Positions 5,559 to 13,747 of a stretch of DNA of 14,388 nt are shown here, one piece after another. Position 1 is the stretch's first letter, and each line of letters begins with the position of its first letter. Source of the DNA: an uncultured Bacilli bacterium (GTDB taxonomy: Bacteria > Bacillota_I > Bacilli_A > RF39 > UBA660); assembly GCA_944331945.1 (NCBI GenBank), contig CALVJC010000008.1:1-14388 (forward strand), written 5' to 3'. The notes under the pieces are model-generated. The model had not been told where the DNA came from and did not search any database. It saw nothing but the letters and a program-made list of their open reading frames with translations. A program made the translations under genes and the position numbers.

Positions 5559-6734
5559 ATGAAAAAAGAAGAATTAGATAAAAAGCAAATTAATAAATTT
5601 TTTTCCATCTCGAATAAAATTTTAAAAGTATTATTTATCTTATTAATTATCCTTCTCATTTTATTACTAACTTATTTATTAAATGAATGGCATGTTTTGA
5701 GTTTTCTTTTGACCATTCTAAAAATAATTTCTCCGGTTTTTATCGGTTTTGTCATTGCGTGGTTACTGGATCCTCTTGTTACTCGTTTTCAAAAGAAAAT
5801 GCCTCGAGGACTTGCCTGTACCTTAGTTTATTTGATCTTTATTGCATTTTTAGTTGGAATTGTGGCCCTCTTTATTCCATCTCTTGCTTCAGGAGTCCAT
5901 GATCTTGTCAATTCATTCCCAAAAACAATTGATAGCATTCAGGACTTTATTTCCAATTTGTTTCAAGGAAACACCATGCTAGGAGATTATCAAGATCAAA
6001 TTTTAACTAAAATCGGGGAAGTCGGAACAAGCCTTGCCCAAACACTACCGAATACCTTACTTTCTTTCGCTCGTACTTTAGTAAGTGGTGGAACGAGCTT
6101 TTTCCTAGGAATGCTCATCGGATTTTATCTTTTATTTGATTTTCGCAAAGTCAAAGGGCATATTTTATCTCTTATGCCAAACAGCTGGCATGAAAATGCG
6201 AAAGATTTAATGAATCGCATGAACAGTCGCCTAAGAAACTATGTTCAAGGAGTATTATTAGTCATGCTTTTTGTCTTTATTACTCAATTTATTGGCCTTT
6301 CATTAGCAGGATTAAGAGCACCAGTTGTCTTCGCTATTTTCTGTGCCATTACCGATATTATTCCTTATATTGGACCTTGGATTGGAGGAATTCCAGCCGT
6401 AATCATAGGCTTCACCATGGATCCGATGACCGGTATCTTTACCCTCGTTTCGATTGTCGTTTGCCAAATCTTAGAAAACAACTTCTATCAGCCTTTGATC
6501 ATGGGAAAAGCCATGAAATTACACCCCGTTACGATCATTCTTGGACTCTTGATTTTTAGTCACTTCTTTGGTATGATAGGAATGATAATTGCCACTCCGG
6601 TTATCGCTTGTTTCAAGATTGTTTTTGAGTTCATAGAAGAGAAGACAGGACTTAGTAAGAAATTTCATAGTTATCAGAAAAAAGAGAAAAAAACGAGAAA
6701 ATCTGATTCTTTGGAAGAAGCCGAAAGCAACTAA
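5559..6734 (+). CDS. AI-2E family transporter-like membrane protein
   Basis: This 391-residue polytopic membrane protein has the AI-2E/PerM/YhhT family pattern. There are three hydrophobic segments in residues ~20-105, then a long soluble loop (~107-165: HDLVNSFPKTIDSIQDFISN). Further segments follow, with the signature DIIPYIGPWIGGIPAVIIGF near 265-285 and QILENNFYQPLIMG near 305-318. About eight membrane passes are expected. Family members include proposed exporters of autoinducer-2 and sodium/proton antiporters; the name alone does not prove AI-2 transport. The N-terminus (KKEELDKKQINK) and the C-terminal ~30 residues are highly charged and cytosolic. Length is normal (350-400). It has its own extended -10 promoter. 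A weak hairpin separates it from the next gene, so partial read-through is likely. Confidence 0.88.
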   Translation: MKKEELDKKQINKFFSISNKILKVLFILLIILLILLLTYLLNEWHVLSFLLTILKIISPVFIGFVIAWLLDPLVTRFQKKMPRGLACTLVYLIFIAFLVGIVALFIPSLASGVHDLVNSFPKTIDSIQDFISNLFQGNTMLGDYQDQILTKIGEVGTSLAQTLPNTLLSFARTLVSGGTSFFLGMLIGFYLLFDFRKVKGHILSLMPNSWHENAKDLMNRMNSRLRNYVQGVLLVMLFVFITQFIGLSLAGLRAPVVFAIFCAITDIIPYIGPWIGGIPAVIIGFTMDPMTGIFTLVSIVVCQILENNFYQPLIMGKAMKLHPVTIILGLLIFSHFFGMIGMIIATPVIACFKIVFEFIEEKTGLSKKFHSYQKKEKKTRKSDSLEEAESN

Positions 6735-6755
6735 CTCTTCCCTAGAGTCTTTTTC
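6734..6755 (+). terminator. Weak terminator-like hairpin
   Basis: ACTCT (6734-6738) pairs with AGAGT (6744-6748) over a TCCCT loop, followed by CTTTTTC. The stem is only 5 bp. The next gene starts 39 nt after the stop with no clear promoter between, so this may attenuate rather than stop transcription. Confidence 0.35.
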
Positions 6756-6773
6756 TTATGAAGGAGGGAATAT

Positions 6774-7334
6774 ATGAAACTATATTTAATTTGCGGAAAA
6801 GCAAGACATGGGAAAGATACCTTAGCTTTATACATGAAAAAATATTATAACGAGATGGGCAAAAAAGTGACCATTCTTCAACTGGCCGCTCCTTTAAAAT
6901 CGCTAGTGCGTAACCATTTCGGTTGGGATGGAAGCGACGAAAATAAACCAAGAGAACTCCTTCAACGTTTAGGAACCGATATCATTCGCAAAGAAATGAA
7001 AAAAGATACTTACTTTGTCGAAAGAACTGTCGAAGATGCCACAATCCTAAGTCATTTCTTTGATGTTATTATTATTAGTGATGTCCGCTTTCCTATTGAA
7101 ATTACTTATACCAAAGAAAAAATAAAAGAGGCCGTAGTCATTCATATTAATCGACCGAATTTTGAATCAGAAGAATTATCCGATAGTGAAAAAAAACATC
7201 TCTCAGAAGTAGCATTAGATCACTTCCATAACTATGATTATGAAGTAACCAATACTACCTTTGAATCCTTAGAGGAACAAGCCAAAGAGATCATAAGAAA
7301 GGAAGAAGTAAAAGATGAAAAAAATGACAAATAA
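6774..7334 (+). CDS. Deoxynucleoside monophosphate kinase-like P-loop protein
   Basis: This 186-residue cytosolic protein starts with a Walker A loop ICGKARHGKDTLA (G8 to T16; K14 is the phosphate-binding lysine). It then shows PRELLQRLGTDIIR (59-72) and a IISDVRFPIE segment (101-109). These three motifs in this order are typical of phage-type dNMP kinases (T4 gp1 class) and their chromosomal relatives, which phosphorylate deoxynucleoside monophosphates with ATP. A broader NMP-kinase or dephospho-CoA-kinase-like role is possible, since the fold is shared. The start has AAGGAGG 8 nt upstream. The 3' end overlaps alaS by 20 nt, so it is the first gene of a dNMP kinase-alaS-holA operon. Confident on P-loop kinase, moderate on substrate. 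Confidence 0.72.
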   Translation: MKLYLICGKARHGKDTLALYMKKYYNEMGKKVTILQLAAPLKSLVRNHFGWDGSDENKPRELLQRLGTDIIRKEMKKDTYFVERTVEDATILSHFFDVIIISDVRFPIEITYTKEKIKEAVVIHINRPNFESEELSDSEKKHLSEVALDHFHNYDYEVTNTTFESLEEQAKEIIRKEEVKDEKNDK

Positions 7335-10014
7335 TGAAATTCGAAAAATGTGGGTAGATTATTTTACTCAAAAAGGGCATAAATATGTCGAAAGTGCCTC
7401 TTTAATTCCCGTAGATGACGATTCCCTATTATGGATTAATGCAGGTGTAACACCTTTAAAAAAATATTTTGATGGTAGTATCATTCCAGAATGCCCTAGA
7501 ATTGTCAACATTCAAAAATGCATTCGGACCAATGACATCGAAAATGTCGGAATTACCAAACGGCACCAAACCTTCTTTGAAATGATGGGTAACTTTTCGA
7601 TTGGGGACTATTTTAAAAAAGAAGCGATCTCTTTTGCCTTTGAATTGTTAACGGGAGAAGAGTGGTTTGCTATTCCCGTGGAAAAACTTTATGTAACGAT
7701 TTATATACACGATGATGAAGCGTATGAAGATTGGTGTGAAGTAGGATTAAAAGAAGACCATATTATTCGTTTGAAAGAAAACTTTTGGGAAATAGGAGAA
7801 GGACCTTGTGGACCAGATAGTGAAATTTTCTTTGATCGAGGAGAAAAATACGATCCCGATCATACAGCTTTTGAAAAATTTAAAAACGACGAAGACCAAG
7901 AGCGCTATGTTGAAATATGGAATAATGTTTTTAGCCAATACAATGCCAAAGCCGGTGTTCCAAGAGAAAAATATCAAGAACTTCCTCATAAAAATATTGA
8001 TACGGGGGCAGGGTTAGAAAGATGGTGTTGTATCTTCCAAGGAGTCGATTCCAATTTTGAAACTGATTTGTTTCGCCCAATTATTAACGCGTTAGAAAAT
8101 ATGAGTGGTATTTTATACGATGGTCAAACGGCTTTCAAAGTAATTTCAGATCACATGAAAGCCATTACCTTTGCTCTTGCGGATGGCGCTTGTTTTGAAA
8201 ATACTGGTAGAGGTTATGTGTTAAGAAGATTATTACGTCGTAGTGTTCGCTTTGGAAAAAAACTAGGCTTTGAAGAAGCTTTCTTATATCGTTTAGTACC
8301 GACCATTGTGGAGGTTATGAAAGAAGCATATCCTTATCTAGAAGAAAAACAAGGTACGGTACAAGCGCTTGTTTTAGAAGAAGAAAGACTTTTCTTCCGG
8401 ACATTGGAAGATGGAGAAAATCGCTTAAAAGAAATAATGAATGACGATAATGACAAGACGATTTCTGGTTATGATGCCTTCCGTCTTTATGATACTTATG
8501 GTTTCCCATTAGAGTTAACCAAAGAAATAGCCGAAGAAAATGGTTTTACCGTTCAAGAAGCCGAATTTCATGAATATATGGAAAAGCAACGAGAAATGGC
8601 CAAGAAAAATTCACGCAGTAAGACGGCTATGGCAAGTCAAAAGAAAGTTTTAATGGACTTTAAGAAAGAATCTACCTTTGTTTATGGTCTTTATCGTTTA
8701 AAAAGTAGTGTTCTAGCGATTGTGGCCAAAGATAGTCTTGAAAAGGTGTTAGATCATGATGGTTATATCATCTTAAAAAGAACTTGCTTTTATGCTGAAT
8801 CAGGAGGCCAAGTTGCCGATACTGGTATGATTATCGGAAAAGACTTTAAAGCTCGCGTTGTCGATGTCTTCAAAGGTCCAAACGGGCAACACATTCACAA
8901 AGTAAAATTACTAGATGGAAAAATTACCACCGGAGCAGAATGTGAAGTTATTATCGATAAAGATCGGAGAAAGAAAATTGAAGCGAACCACAGTAGCGTT
9001 CATCTACTACAATATGCCCTTCAAACTTGCGTCGATAAAAACATTGCACAAGCAGGAAGTTATGTCGATGAAGATAAATTACGCTTTGATTTTACTTATT
9101 CTGGTAAATTAATCGATGAAAAGATTATAGAAGTAGAAAATAAAGTAAATGAAATTATCAAAAAAGGAGTGATTACTTCTACCGAGGTAATGCCTTTAGA
9201 AAAAGCTAAACAATTAGGAGCGATAGCCCTTTTTGGCGAAAAATATGGTAGCCAAGTTCGGGTAGTAAAAATTGATAAATCGATTGAGTTGTGTGGAGGA
9301 ACGCACATCGCCAATACCAAGGACATCAAACAATTCGCGATCTTCTCTTATGAATCCAAAGGAAGCAATGTTTATCGAATCGAAGCTTGCACTGGAGATA
9401 AAATCGAAAGCACTTTATTTGAAGTCATTCAACCCTATAATGATGAAATGGTAAAACTATTATTAAAAGCAAGAGAAATTTTGGAAACGGCCGAAAAAGA
9501 GCAAATATCTCTAACCTTTGATGTAGAACTTGACCATTCGAAACCAATGAGTTATCAAGATATTGTCTTTAATCAAAACGAGTTATCTTATGTTCAAACG
9601 GAAGTAAAAACACTAGAAAAATCTTTCTTTGATGCTTTAGAGAAAAAGAAACTAAATCAAGTAGAACAATATTTCTCGAAAGTCGAAAAGATAGAAGATC
9701 AGAATTTATTATTCCTTCAATTTGAAGAAGAAAATATGGATATTTTAAAATCTCTTGCCGATGCTCTTAGTAACCAATTGGAAAACAGTCTTATCTTCTT
9801 AGTAAATCAAAAAGAAGATGGCAGTCTTAACTTCATTTGTCGAAATAATATTGCAACCAATAATGCTGGTTATCTAGTAAAACAAGCCTCTCTTCTTTCG
9901 AATGGGAATGGGGGAGGAAGTGCCACCTTCGCTCAAGGTGGAGGAAAGACCAAAGCTCATTTGGAAGAAATTCATCAAATGTTAAAGGATAGTTTACAAC
10001 ATGTCACTCAATAA
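7315..10014 (+). CDS. alaS: Alanine-tRNA ligase
   Basis: This is an 899-residue cytosolic class II synthetase that attaches alanine to tRNA-Ala and clears mischarged Ser/Gly. The N-terminal catalytic domain has LLWINAGVTPLKKYF, KCIRTNDIENVG and RHQTFFEMMGNFSIGDYF. The editing domain carries both zinc motifs, H559-SSV-H563 and C660-GGT-H664, so editing should be intact. The C-terminal glycine-rich segment NGNGGGSATFAQGGG (863-877) marks the C-Ala domain. Length is close to the usual ~876. The start ATG 7315 is 10 nt past AGGAAG inside the preceding gene, and the 3' end overlaps holA by 14 nt. No T-box or other tRNA-sensing leader is visible before it. Confidence 0.97.
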   Translation: MKKMTNNEIRKMWVDYFTQKGHKYVESASLIPVDDDSLLWINAGVTPLKKYFDGSIIPECPRIVNIQKCIRTNDIENVGITKRHQTFFEMMGNFSIGDYFKKEAISFAFELLTGEEWFAIPVEKLYVTIYIHDDEAYEDWCEVGLKEDHIIRLKENFWEIGEGPCGPDSEIFFDRGEKYDPDHTAFEKFKNDEDQERYVEIWNNVFSQYNAKAGVPREKYQELPHKNIDTGAGLERWCCIFQGVDSNFETDLFRPIINALENMSGILYDGQTAFKVISDHMKAITFALADGACFENTGRGYVLRRLLRRSVRFGKKLGFEEAFLYRLVPTIVEVMKEAYPYLEEKQGTVQALVLEEERLFFRTLEDGENRLKEIMNDDNDKTISGYDAFRLYDTYGFPLELTKEIAEENGFTVQEAEFHEYMEKQREMAKKNSRSKTAMASQKKVLMDFKKESTFVYGLYRLKSSVLAIVAKDSLEKVLDHDGYIILKRTCFYAESGGQVADTGMIIGKDFKARVVDVFKGPNGQHIHKVKLLDGKITTGAECEVIIDKDRRKKIEANHSSVHLLQYALQTCVDKNIAQAGSYVDEDKLRFDFTYSGKLIDEKIIEVENKVNEIIKKGVITSTEVMPLEKAKQLGAIALFGEKYGSQVRVVKIDKSIELCGGTHIANTKDIKQFAIFSYESKGSNVYRIEACTGDKIESTLFEVIQPYNDEMVKLLLKAREILETAEKEQISLTFDVELDHSKPMSYQDIVFNQNELSYVQTEVKTLEKSFFDALEKKKLNQVEQYFSKVEKIEDQNLLFLQFEEENMDILKSLADALSNQLENSLIFLVNQKEDGSLNFICRNNIATNNAGYLVKQASLLSNGNGGGSATFAQGGGKTKAHLEEIHQMLKDSLQHVTQ

Positions 10015-10951
10015 TATCTATATTTTGGTTCATCCTTCTCATCGGATGATAAAAAAGAAAATGGAAGAAATCATCAAAGAAAAAGGGTTTGAAGAAGCAA
10101 TGGTCAATCAATATGATCTAGAAGAAACCTCCTTAAGAAGCTTACTAGAAGATGTTGATACCATTTCTTTTTTAACTCCCCAAAAAATAGTTATTGGCCA
10201 TCATTTTAAATATTTAGAAGGAAAAGAAGAGGGAATAGAGGAAAGCGATATCGAGCATTTGATGCAGTATGTGGAACATCCAAGCGATACCGTGCTCCTT
10301 TTTTTAACCGCCTCAAAATTAGATAATCGAAAAAAAATTATTAAAAAGTTAAAAGAGAAAAATCTGATTGATACCCTAGAAGAGAATCCTACGGACACCA
10401 TAAAAAAGAATCTGACCGGTTTTTCTTACGAAAGAGGAGTCATTCCTTTATTACTAGAATACTGTAAAGAAGATCAAGAACGGTTGATCGGAGAATGTGA
10501 AAAATTAAAACTCTACAATATAGAAGAAAAAAAGATTACCGAAAAGATGGTAGAAGAACTAATAAAAAAAGAACCAGAAGATAAAGATTCTCTTGCGTTC
10601 GCTCTTGTTCGAAGCATTGCCGAAAAAGACAAAAAAGAAGCCTTAAAAAAATTAGAAGAACTAAAAGATTATCAAATGGATTTTACTGCCATTTTAGGTC
10701 TATTAGAAAGCCAATTTCGGCTTCTTTATCAGGTTGCAATCTTAAAGAAACAAACGTATTCCAATGAAAAAATTGCCAAAGAATTAGAGATTCATCCTTT
10801 CCGGGTCAAAAAGACCCAAGAGTTACTACCTTACTATTCCACCACCGCCATTAGTAGATTTTTAAAAAAATTGGAAGACTTAGATTATAAAGTAAAATCA
10901 GGTCAAATGGAAAATACAATGTTGTTAGAACTGCTTATTTTCAATCAATGA
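10001..10951 (+). CDS. holA: DNA polymerase III subunit delta
   Basis: This is a 316-residue cytosolic clamp-loader subunit that opens the sliding clamp. It begins NNIYILVHPSHRMIKKKMEE and shows the delta pattern: a SLLEDVDTISFLTPQKIVIG segment near residues 45-65, then TVLLFLTASKLDNRKKI. The C-terminal domain with LLESQFRLLYQVAILKK and the final IHPFRVKKTQELLPYY is typical of HolA. The family is poorly conserved, but the layout and length (usually 320-345) fit. It overlaps alaS by 14 nt with AAAGGA as ribosome binding site, so it is cotranscribed with alaS. It ends at TGA, the only TGA stop in the window. In many Firmicutes holA is followed by rpsT; here it is not. Confidence 0.87.
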   Translation: MSLNNIYILVHPSHRMIKKKMEEIIKEKGFEEAMVNQYDLEETSLRSLLEDVDTISFLTPQKIVIGHHFKYLEGKEEGIEESDIEHLMQYVEHPSDTVLLFLTASKLDNRKKIIKKLKEKNLIDTLEENPTDTIKKNLTGFSYERGVIPLLLEYCKEDQERLIGECEKLKLYNIEEKKITEKMVEELIKKEPEDKDSLAFALVRSIAEKDKKEALKKLEELKDYQMDFTAILGLLESQFRLLYQVAILKKQTYSNEKIAKELEIHPFRVKKTQELLPYYSTTAISRFLKKLEDLDYKVKSGQMENTMLLELLIFNQ

Positions 10952-10972
10952 TTGCAATTTGAGCAGTTTTTT
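10929..10972 (+). terminator. Possible terminator of the alaS-holA operon
   Basis: AACTGCT (10929-10935), still inside holA, pairs with AGCAGTT (10962-10968) followed by TTTT. The 26-nt space between can form a small CAAT/ATTG stem. It overlaps the promoter of the next gene. Confidence 0.4.
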
Positions 10973-10980
10973 GATATAAT
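10952..10980 (+). promoter_or_regulatory. Promoter of the 439-residue orphan gene
   Basis: TTGCAA (10952-10957), an exact 17-nt spacer, then TATAAT (10975-10980) preceded by TGA as an extended -10. This is the best -35/-10 pair in the window. It starts right after the holA stop. Confidence 0.72.
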
Positions 10981-11009
10981 ATGCAAACAAGAGAAAAGAG
11001 GAAAAAATT

Positions 11010-12329
11010 ATGAGTTTAGAAGTTATTTATTTAGATGAAATGAAAGAGGCAAGAACTTTTACGAAAACGATTCCTGTTTTATGGAAAGCTTTTGCGAAAT
11101 GGGAACAAGATCAACTATTTCGCAAAAAAGCCATTAAAGAATTAGAAGTTCAAGATGTCCGTAAAATGAAGCGGAAAGCTTCTCAAATTGTAGAAGAAAT
11201 TCTTGAAAAATGGGAGAAAGACACCTCTTTAACTGCTATAGTAGAAACCATTGCGAAGAAAGAAAAAATAGCTCCATGGAATGTTTTAAAATCAATCAAA
11301 TCTTTATCTTCAACCTTAAAAGAACAAGGGACCTTGGAAGAGGAACAGAAACAAAGTCTTATGACTTTACAAGCAAAAGTAGAACAAGCCAATCCGCCAA
11401 AGTATAATTATACGCAACAAGAACAATATTGGTTTTATCAAATTGCTGAAGAAACCATTACAAGATTCTTGAAGGCGCAACCAAAACTTTTATCCGATTT
11501 TTATAAAGAAAGCAATTGTCGAAGTGAAGTATTTTTAACTTGTGCTGCTATTATTGAAAATAAAAATCCTCGATTGTTTGAAGAATATCGTAAAGCCATT
11601 AAAGCCAAAAAAGAAAAAACAAACGAAACAATCTCCAAAAACGAAAAGAATACCAAAAACGAAAAAGTACTAGCGCAAATGGAAGAGTTAAGGAATGCCA
11701 GCAAAGAGGAGATAACGGTAAAATTAATGGCAGATCCTAGCTATGTTAGTGCTTTCTGTAATCTTTTTGGTTTAAAAGAATCCGAATTTCATTGCTATGT
11801 GGGATCGAATGTAGACAGACTACGCGAAATAGTGGAAGTCGATTTTGTAAAGAAAAAAGAAATTATTCATACTTATATGAGTGCGTTAAAGAAGGAAGTT
11901 CTCCATGTCGCAAACATGATGTATCAAAAATTGTTAGAAGAAAAAAACAAAAAATCTTCTGAAATTTTACCTTTTGATCTATATGAATATGCCAAAAATG
12001 GTACTATTGAGATTAAAGATTTGAGCACGACAGCAGGAAAAGCCAAAGTTCCTAATGCCGTGAAGGTAATCCGTTGTTATATGAATAAACATGCTTCTAT
12101 CTTTTTCCCGATTGAAGAAAGAAGATTAGCAGGATACGGAAATTCTGGCTATATGAATTGTGATGATTATATTATCCAGTTTACAAGGGATGAATTTAAG
12201 CGCGCTTTACAAGATATACGAGAAAATAATTTACCAACTTATCGGGGAGTCTTATTTGGAGCGATTTTAAAACAAAAAGAATTAAGCCAAGGACAACCAA
12301 AAGTGCATGTAAAAAGAGAATCAAACTAG
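11010..12329 (+). CDS. Uncharacterised 439-residue protein
   Basis: I do not recognise this protein. It has no signal peptide, membrane segment, P-loop or obvious catalytic motif. It is mostly helical by composition and rich in Lys and Glu. Visible parts: an N-terminal helical region (1-130) with a segment SLTAIVETIAKKEKIAPWNV, a second helical block (130-195), and a low-complexity Lys/Asn linker near 196-220 with a duplicated KNEK. A further block contains DPSYVSAFCNLFGLKESEF. The C-terminal ~100 residues contain most of the conserved-looking aromatic and Gly positions (RRLAGYGNSGYMNCDDY, then FTRDEFKRAL). The two middle segments could be small DNA- or protein-binding helical units, but this is weak. 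It has its own good promoter, with AGAGGA before ATG. It is convergent with rarA, sharing stop bases. Codon use is like its neighbours. Confidence 0.85.
   Translation: MSLEVIYLDEMKEARTFTKTIPVLWKAFAKWEQDQLFRKKAIKELEVQDVRKMKRKASQIVEEILEKWEKDTSLTAIVETIAKKEKIAPWNVLKSIKSLSSTLKEQGTLEEEQKQSLMTLQAKVEQANPPKYNYTQQEQYWFYQIAEETITRFLKAQPKLLSDFYKESNCRSEVFLTCAAIIENKNPRLFEEYRKAIKAKKEKTNETISKNEKNTKNEKVLAQMEELRNASKEEITVKLMADPSYVSAFCNLFGLKESEFHCYVGSNVDRLREIVEVDFVKKKEIIHTYMSALKKEVLHVANMMYQKLLEEKNKKSSEILPFDLYEYAKNGTIEIKDLSTTAGKAKVPNAVKVIRCYMNKHASIFFPIEERRLAGYGNSGYMNCDDYIIQFTRDEFKRALQDIRENNLPTYRGVLFGAILKQKELSQGQPKVHVKRESN
11637..11672 (+). repeat. Two-copy 18-nt tandem repeat
   Basis: AAAAACGAAAA occurs at 11637-11647 and again at 11655-11665, an 18-nt period that keeps the reading frame. 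It adds a duplicated KNEK unit in the linker of the orphan protein. It looks like slippage in a low-complexity region. Confidence 0.5.
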
Positions 12330-12341
12330 GATTCCCTTTTT
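12311..12341. terminator. Two-way terminator holding both stop codons
   Basis: AAAAAGAGAATC (12311-12322) pairs with GATTCCCTTTTT (12330-12341), 12 positions with one mismatch, around the 7-nt loop AAACTAG. The TAG stops of the orphan gene (+) and rarA (-) overlap in CTAG within and beside this loop. A and T runs at the ends allow termination on both strands. Confidence 0.85.
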
Positions 12342-13543
12342 AATTTTTCTAAAAATTCATAATAACTTTTAATATTTTTTTCATAACCGATATCTTTGGG
12401 ATGATAATAGTGTTTTCCTTTTAATTTTTTCGGTAAGTATTCTTGCTTGACAAAAGCATTTGGATAATCATGGGGATATTTGTAAGTGGTAGAAGATGTT
12501 TTAATATGATCGGGCACATTGCCGGTATTTCCTTTTTCAATATCAGCAAGTGCCTCATCAAGGGCAAGATGAGCAGTATTACTCTTAGGAGATAAAGCCA
12601 TTTCTGTAACGATCGTTCCAAGGGGAATACGAGCTTCTGGTAAACCAACTCTTTCACTCGCTTCAATCGCCGCCATTACTTTAGGACCAATACTTGGATT
12701 TGCTAAGCCAATATCTTCATAAGCAATGACACTCATACGTCGATAAATGCTTTCTAAATCACCTTCCATAATAAGTCGAGCTAAATAGTGTAGAGCAGCA
12801 TCTACATCGCTTCCTCGGATTGACTTCTGAAAAGCAGATAAGACATCATAATGACCATCACCATCTTTATCACTAAAGAAAACAGGTTTGTTATTGATCG
12901 ATTGAACAACGTCTATTGTAATTTCTTTTTGATCGGTAGCATAATAACAAATCTCTAATAAATTATAAGCATATCTTAAATCACTACCTGCCAACTGAGC
13001 AATATAATTTAAAGCTTCCTCAGTTATCTTTATGTTTTTTAAATATTCACTTTGGCAAGCCCGTTTTAAGCCTTCTAAAATGTCTTTACTATCTAATTCA
13101 TGCAATTCAAATAACTGACATCGACTGCGAATCGCCGGATTAATCGCATGATAGGGATTACTGGTTGTCATACCAATTAAAGTAATCAAACCACTTTCTA
13201 ACTGAGGTAATAAGATATCTTGCTTATCTTTATTTAAACGATGAATCTCATCCATCACTAAAACAAGACCATCATACATTTTCGCTTCTTCTATCACAAC
13301 ATCTAAGTCTTTTTTCGTATTTACCGTAGCATTTAAAAAACGACAGCGAACATCTAAATCTTGAACAATCGCATTCGCAATGGAGGTTTTTCCAATTCCT
13401 GGTTTGCCATATAAGATCATAGAAAATAGTTTCTTATTTTTCACTAGATTCGTCAAAATCTTTCCTTCACCAATTAAGTGTTTTTGTCCTAAAACTTCGG
13501 TTAAAGATTTTGGTGCTAATTTAAGAGCAAGAGGTTTTTCCAT
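12326..13543 (-). CDS. rarA: Replication-associated AAA+ ATPase RarA/MgsA
   Basis: This 405-residue cytosolic AAA+ ATPase acts at stalled replication forks and is related to clamp loaders. It starts MEKPLALKLAPKSLTEVLGQ, the usual RarA opening. Walker A is GKPGIGKTS (46-54), Walker B VMDEIHRL (96-103; D98, E99), sensor 1 TTSNPY (126-131) and the arginine finger SRC (R141). The C-terminal half includes the family's SAFQKSIRGSDVDAALHYLA segment and the YEDIGLANP segment, with a KSNTAHLALDEAL stretch. Length is close to B. subtilis RarA (~421). The ribosome binding site is GGTGATG, 5 nt before ATG 13543. In Bacillus rarA lies near aspS; here they are about 12 kb apart. It is convergent with the orphan gene. 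Confidence 0.95.
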   Translation of the reverse strand: MEKPLALKLAPKSLTEVLGQKHLIGEGKILTNLVKNKKLFSMILYGKPGIGKTSIANAIVQDLDVRCRFLNATVNTKKDLDVVIEEAKMYDGLVLVMDEIHRLNKDKQDILLPQLESGLITLIGMTTSNPYHAINPAIRSRCQLFELHELDSKDILEGLKRACQSEYLKNIKITEEALNYIAQLAGSDLRYAYNLLEICYYATDQKEITIDVVQSINNKPVFFSDKDGDGHYDVLSAFQKSIRGSDVDAALHYLARLIMEGDLESIYRRMSVIAYEDIGLANPSIGPKVMAAIEASERVGLPEARIPLGTIVTEMALSPKSNTAHLALDEALADIEKGNTGNVPDHIKTSSTTYKYPHDYPNAFVKQEYLPKKLKGKHYYHPKDIGYEKNIKSYYEFLEKLKRES

Positions 13544-13560
13544 ATTTCATCACCAGTCTT

Positions 13561-13598
13561 ATTGTATCATAAAGAGGAAGGAAAGCAAACAATTGTTT
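13561..13598 (-). promoter_or_regulatory. rarA promoter with an adjoining palindrome
   Basis: On the minus strand TGATACAAT is an extended -10 (TACAAT at 13566-13561). TTGCTT lies 16 nt further upstream (13588-13583). A perfect 12-bp palindrome AAACAATTGTTT (13587-13598) touches the -35 edge and may be an operator. It does not match the Gram-positive LexA box that I know. Confidence 0.45.
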
Positions 13599-13651
13599 TA
13601 ATCAAAAAAATTGAAAAAGTATAAAAATTTAAAATTGGACTATAGTTCGTG

Positions 13652-13703
13652 GGTGAATATTTAAAATTCCTCTAGGGAAAATAAAATATTCCCCTTATTT
13701 TTT
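13652..13703 (+). terminator. Large hairpin followed by a T run
   Basis: GAATATTT (13655-13662) pairs with AAATATTC (13684-13691), then an AAAA/AATA internal loop, then TTCC (13667-13670) with GGAA (13676-13679) and a TCTAG loop. GG/CC extend the base. TTATTTTTT follows. It would stop + strand transcripts, but no clear source promoter is seen. Confidence 0.5.
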
Positions 13704-13715
13704 GCCTGAATTTTA

Positions 13716-13747
13716 GAAATTGGTCATTTGCTTTCCAATTTCTTTTC
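13716..13747 (+). terminator. Second hairpin with T run before the nuclease gene
   Basis: GAAATTGG (13716-13723) is a perfect inverted repeat of CCAATTTC (13735-13742), with an 11-nt loop, followed by TTTTC. The -35 of the nuclease promoter lies in its loop, so it is probably upstream of that transcript rather than part of it. Confidence 0.45.

Noticed and set aside
10949..10951. TGA read as Trp (mycoplasma code)
   Set aside because: Read-through of holA would run into the next gene's promoter and start, and all Trp codons seen are TGG.
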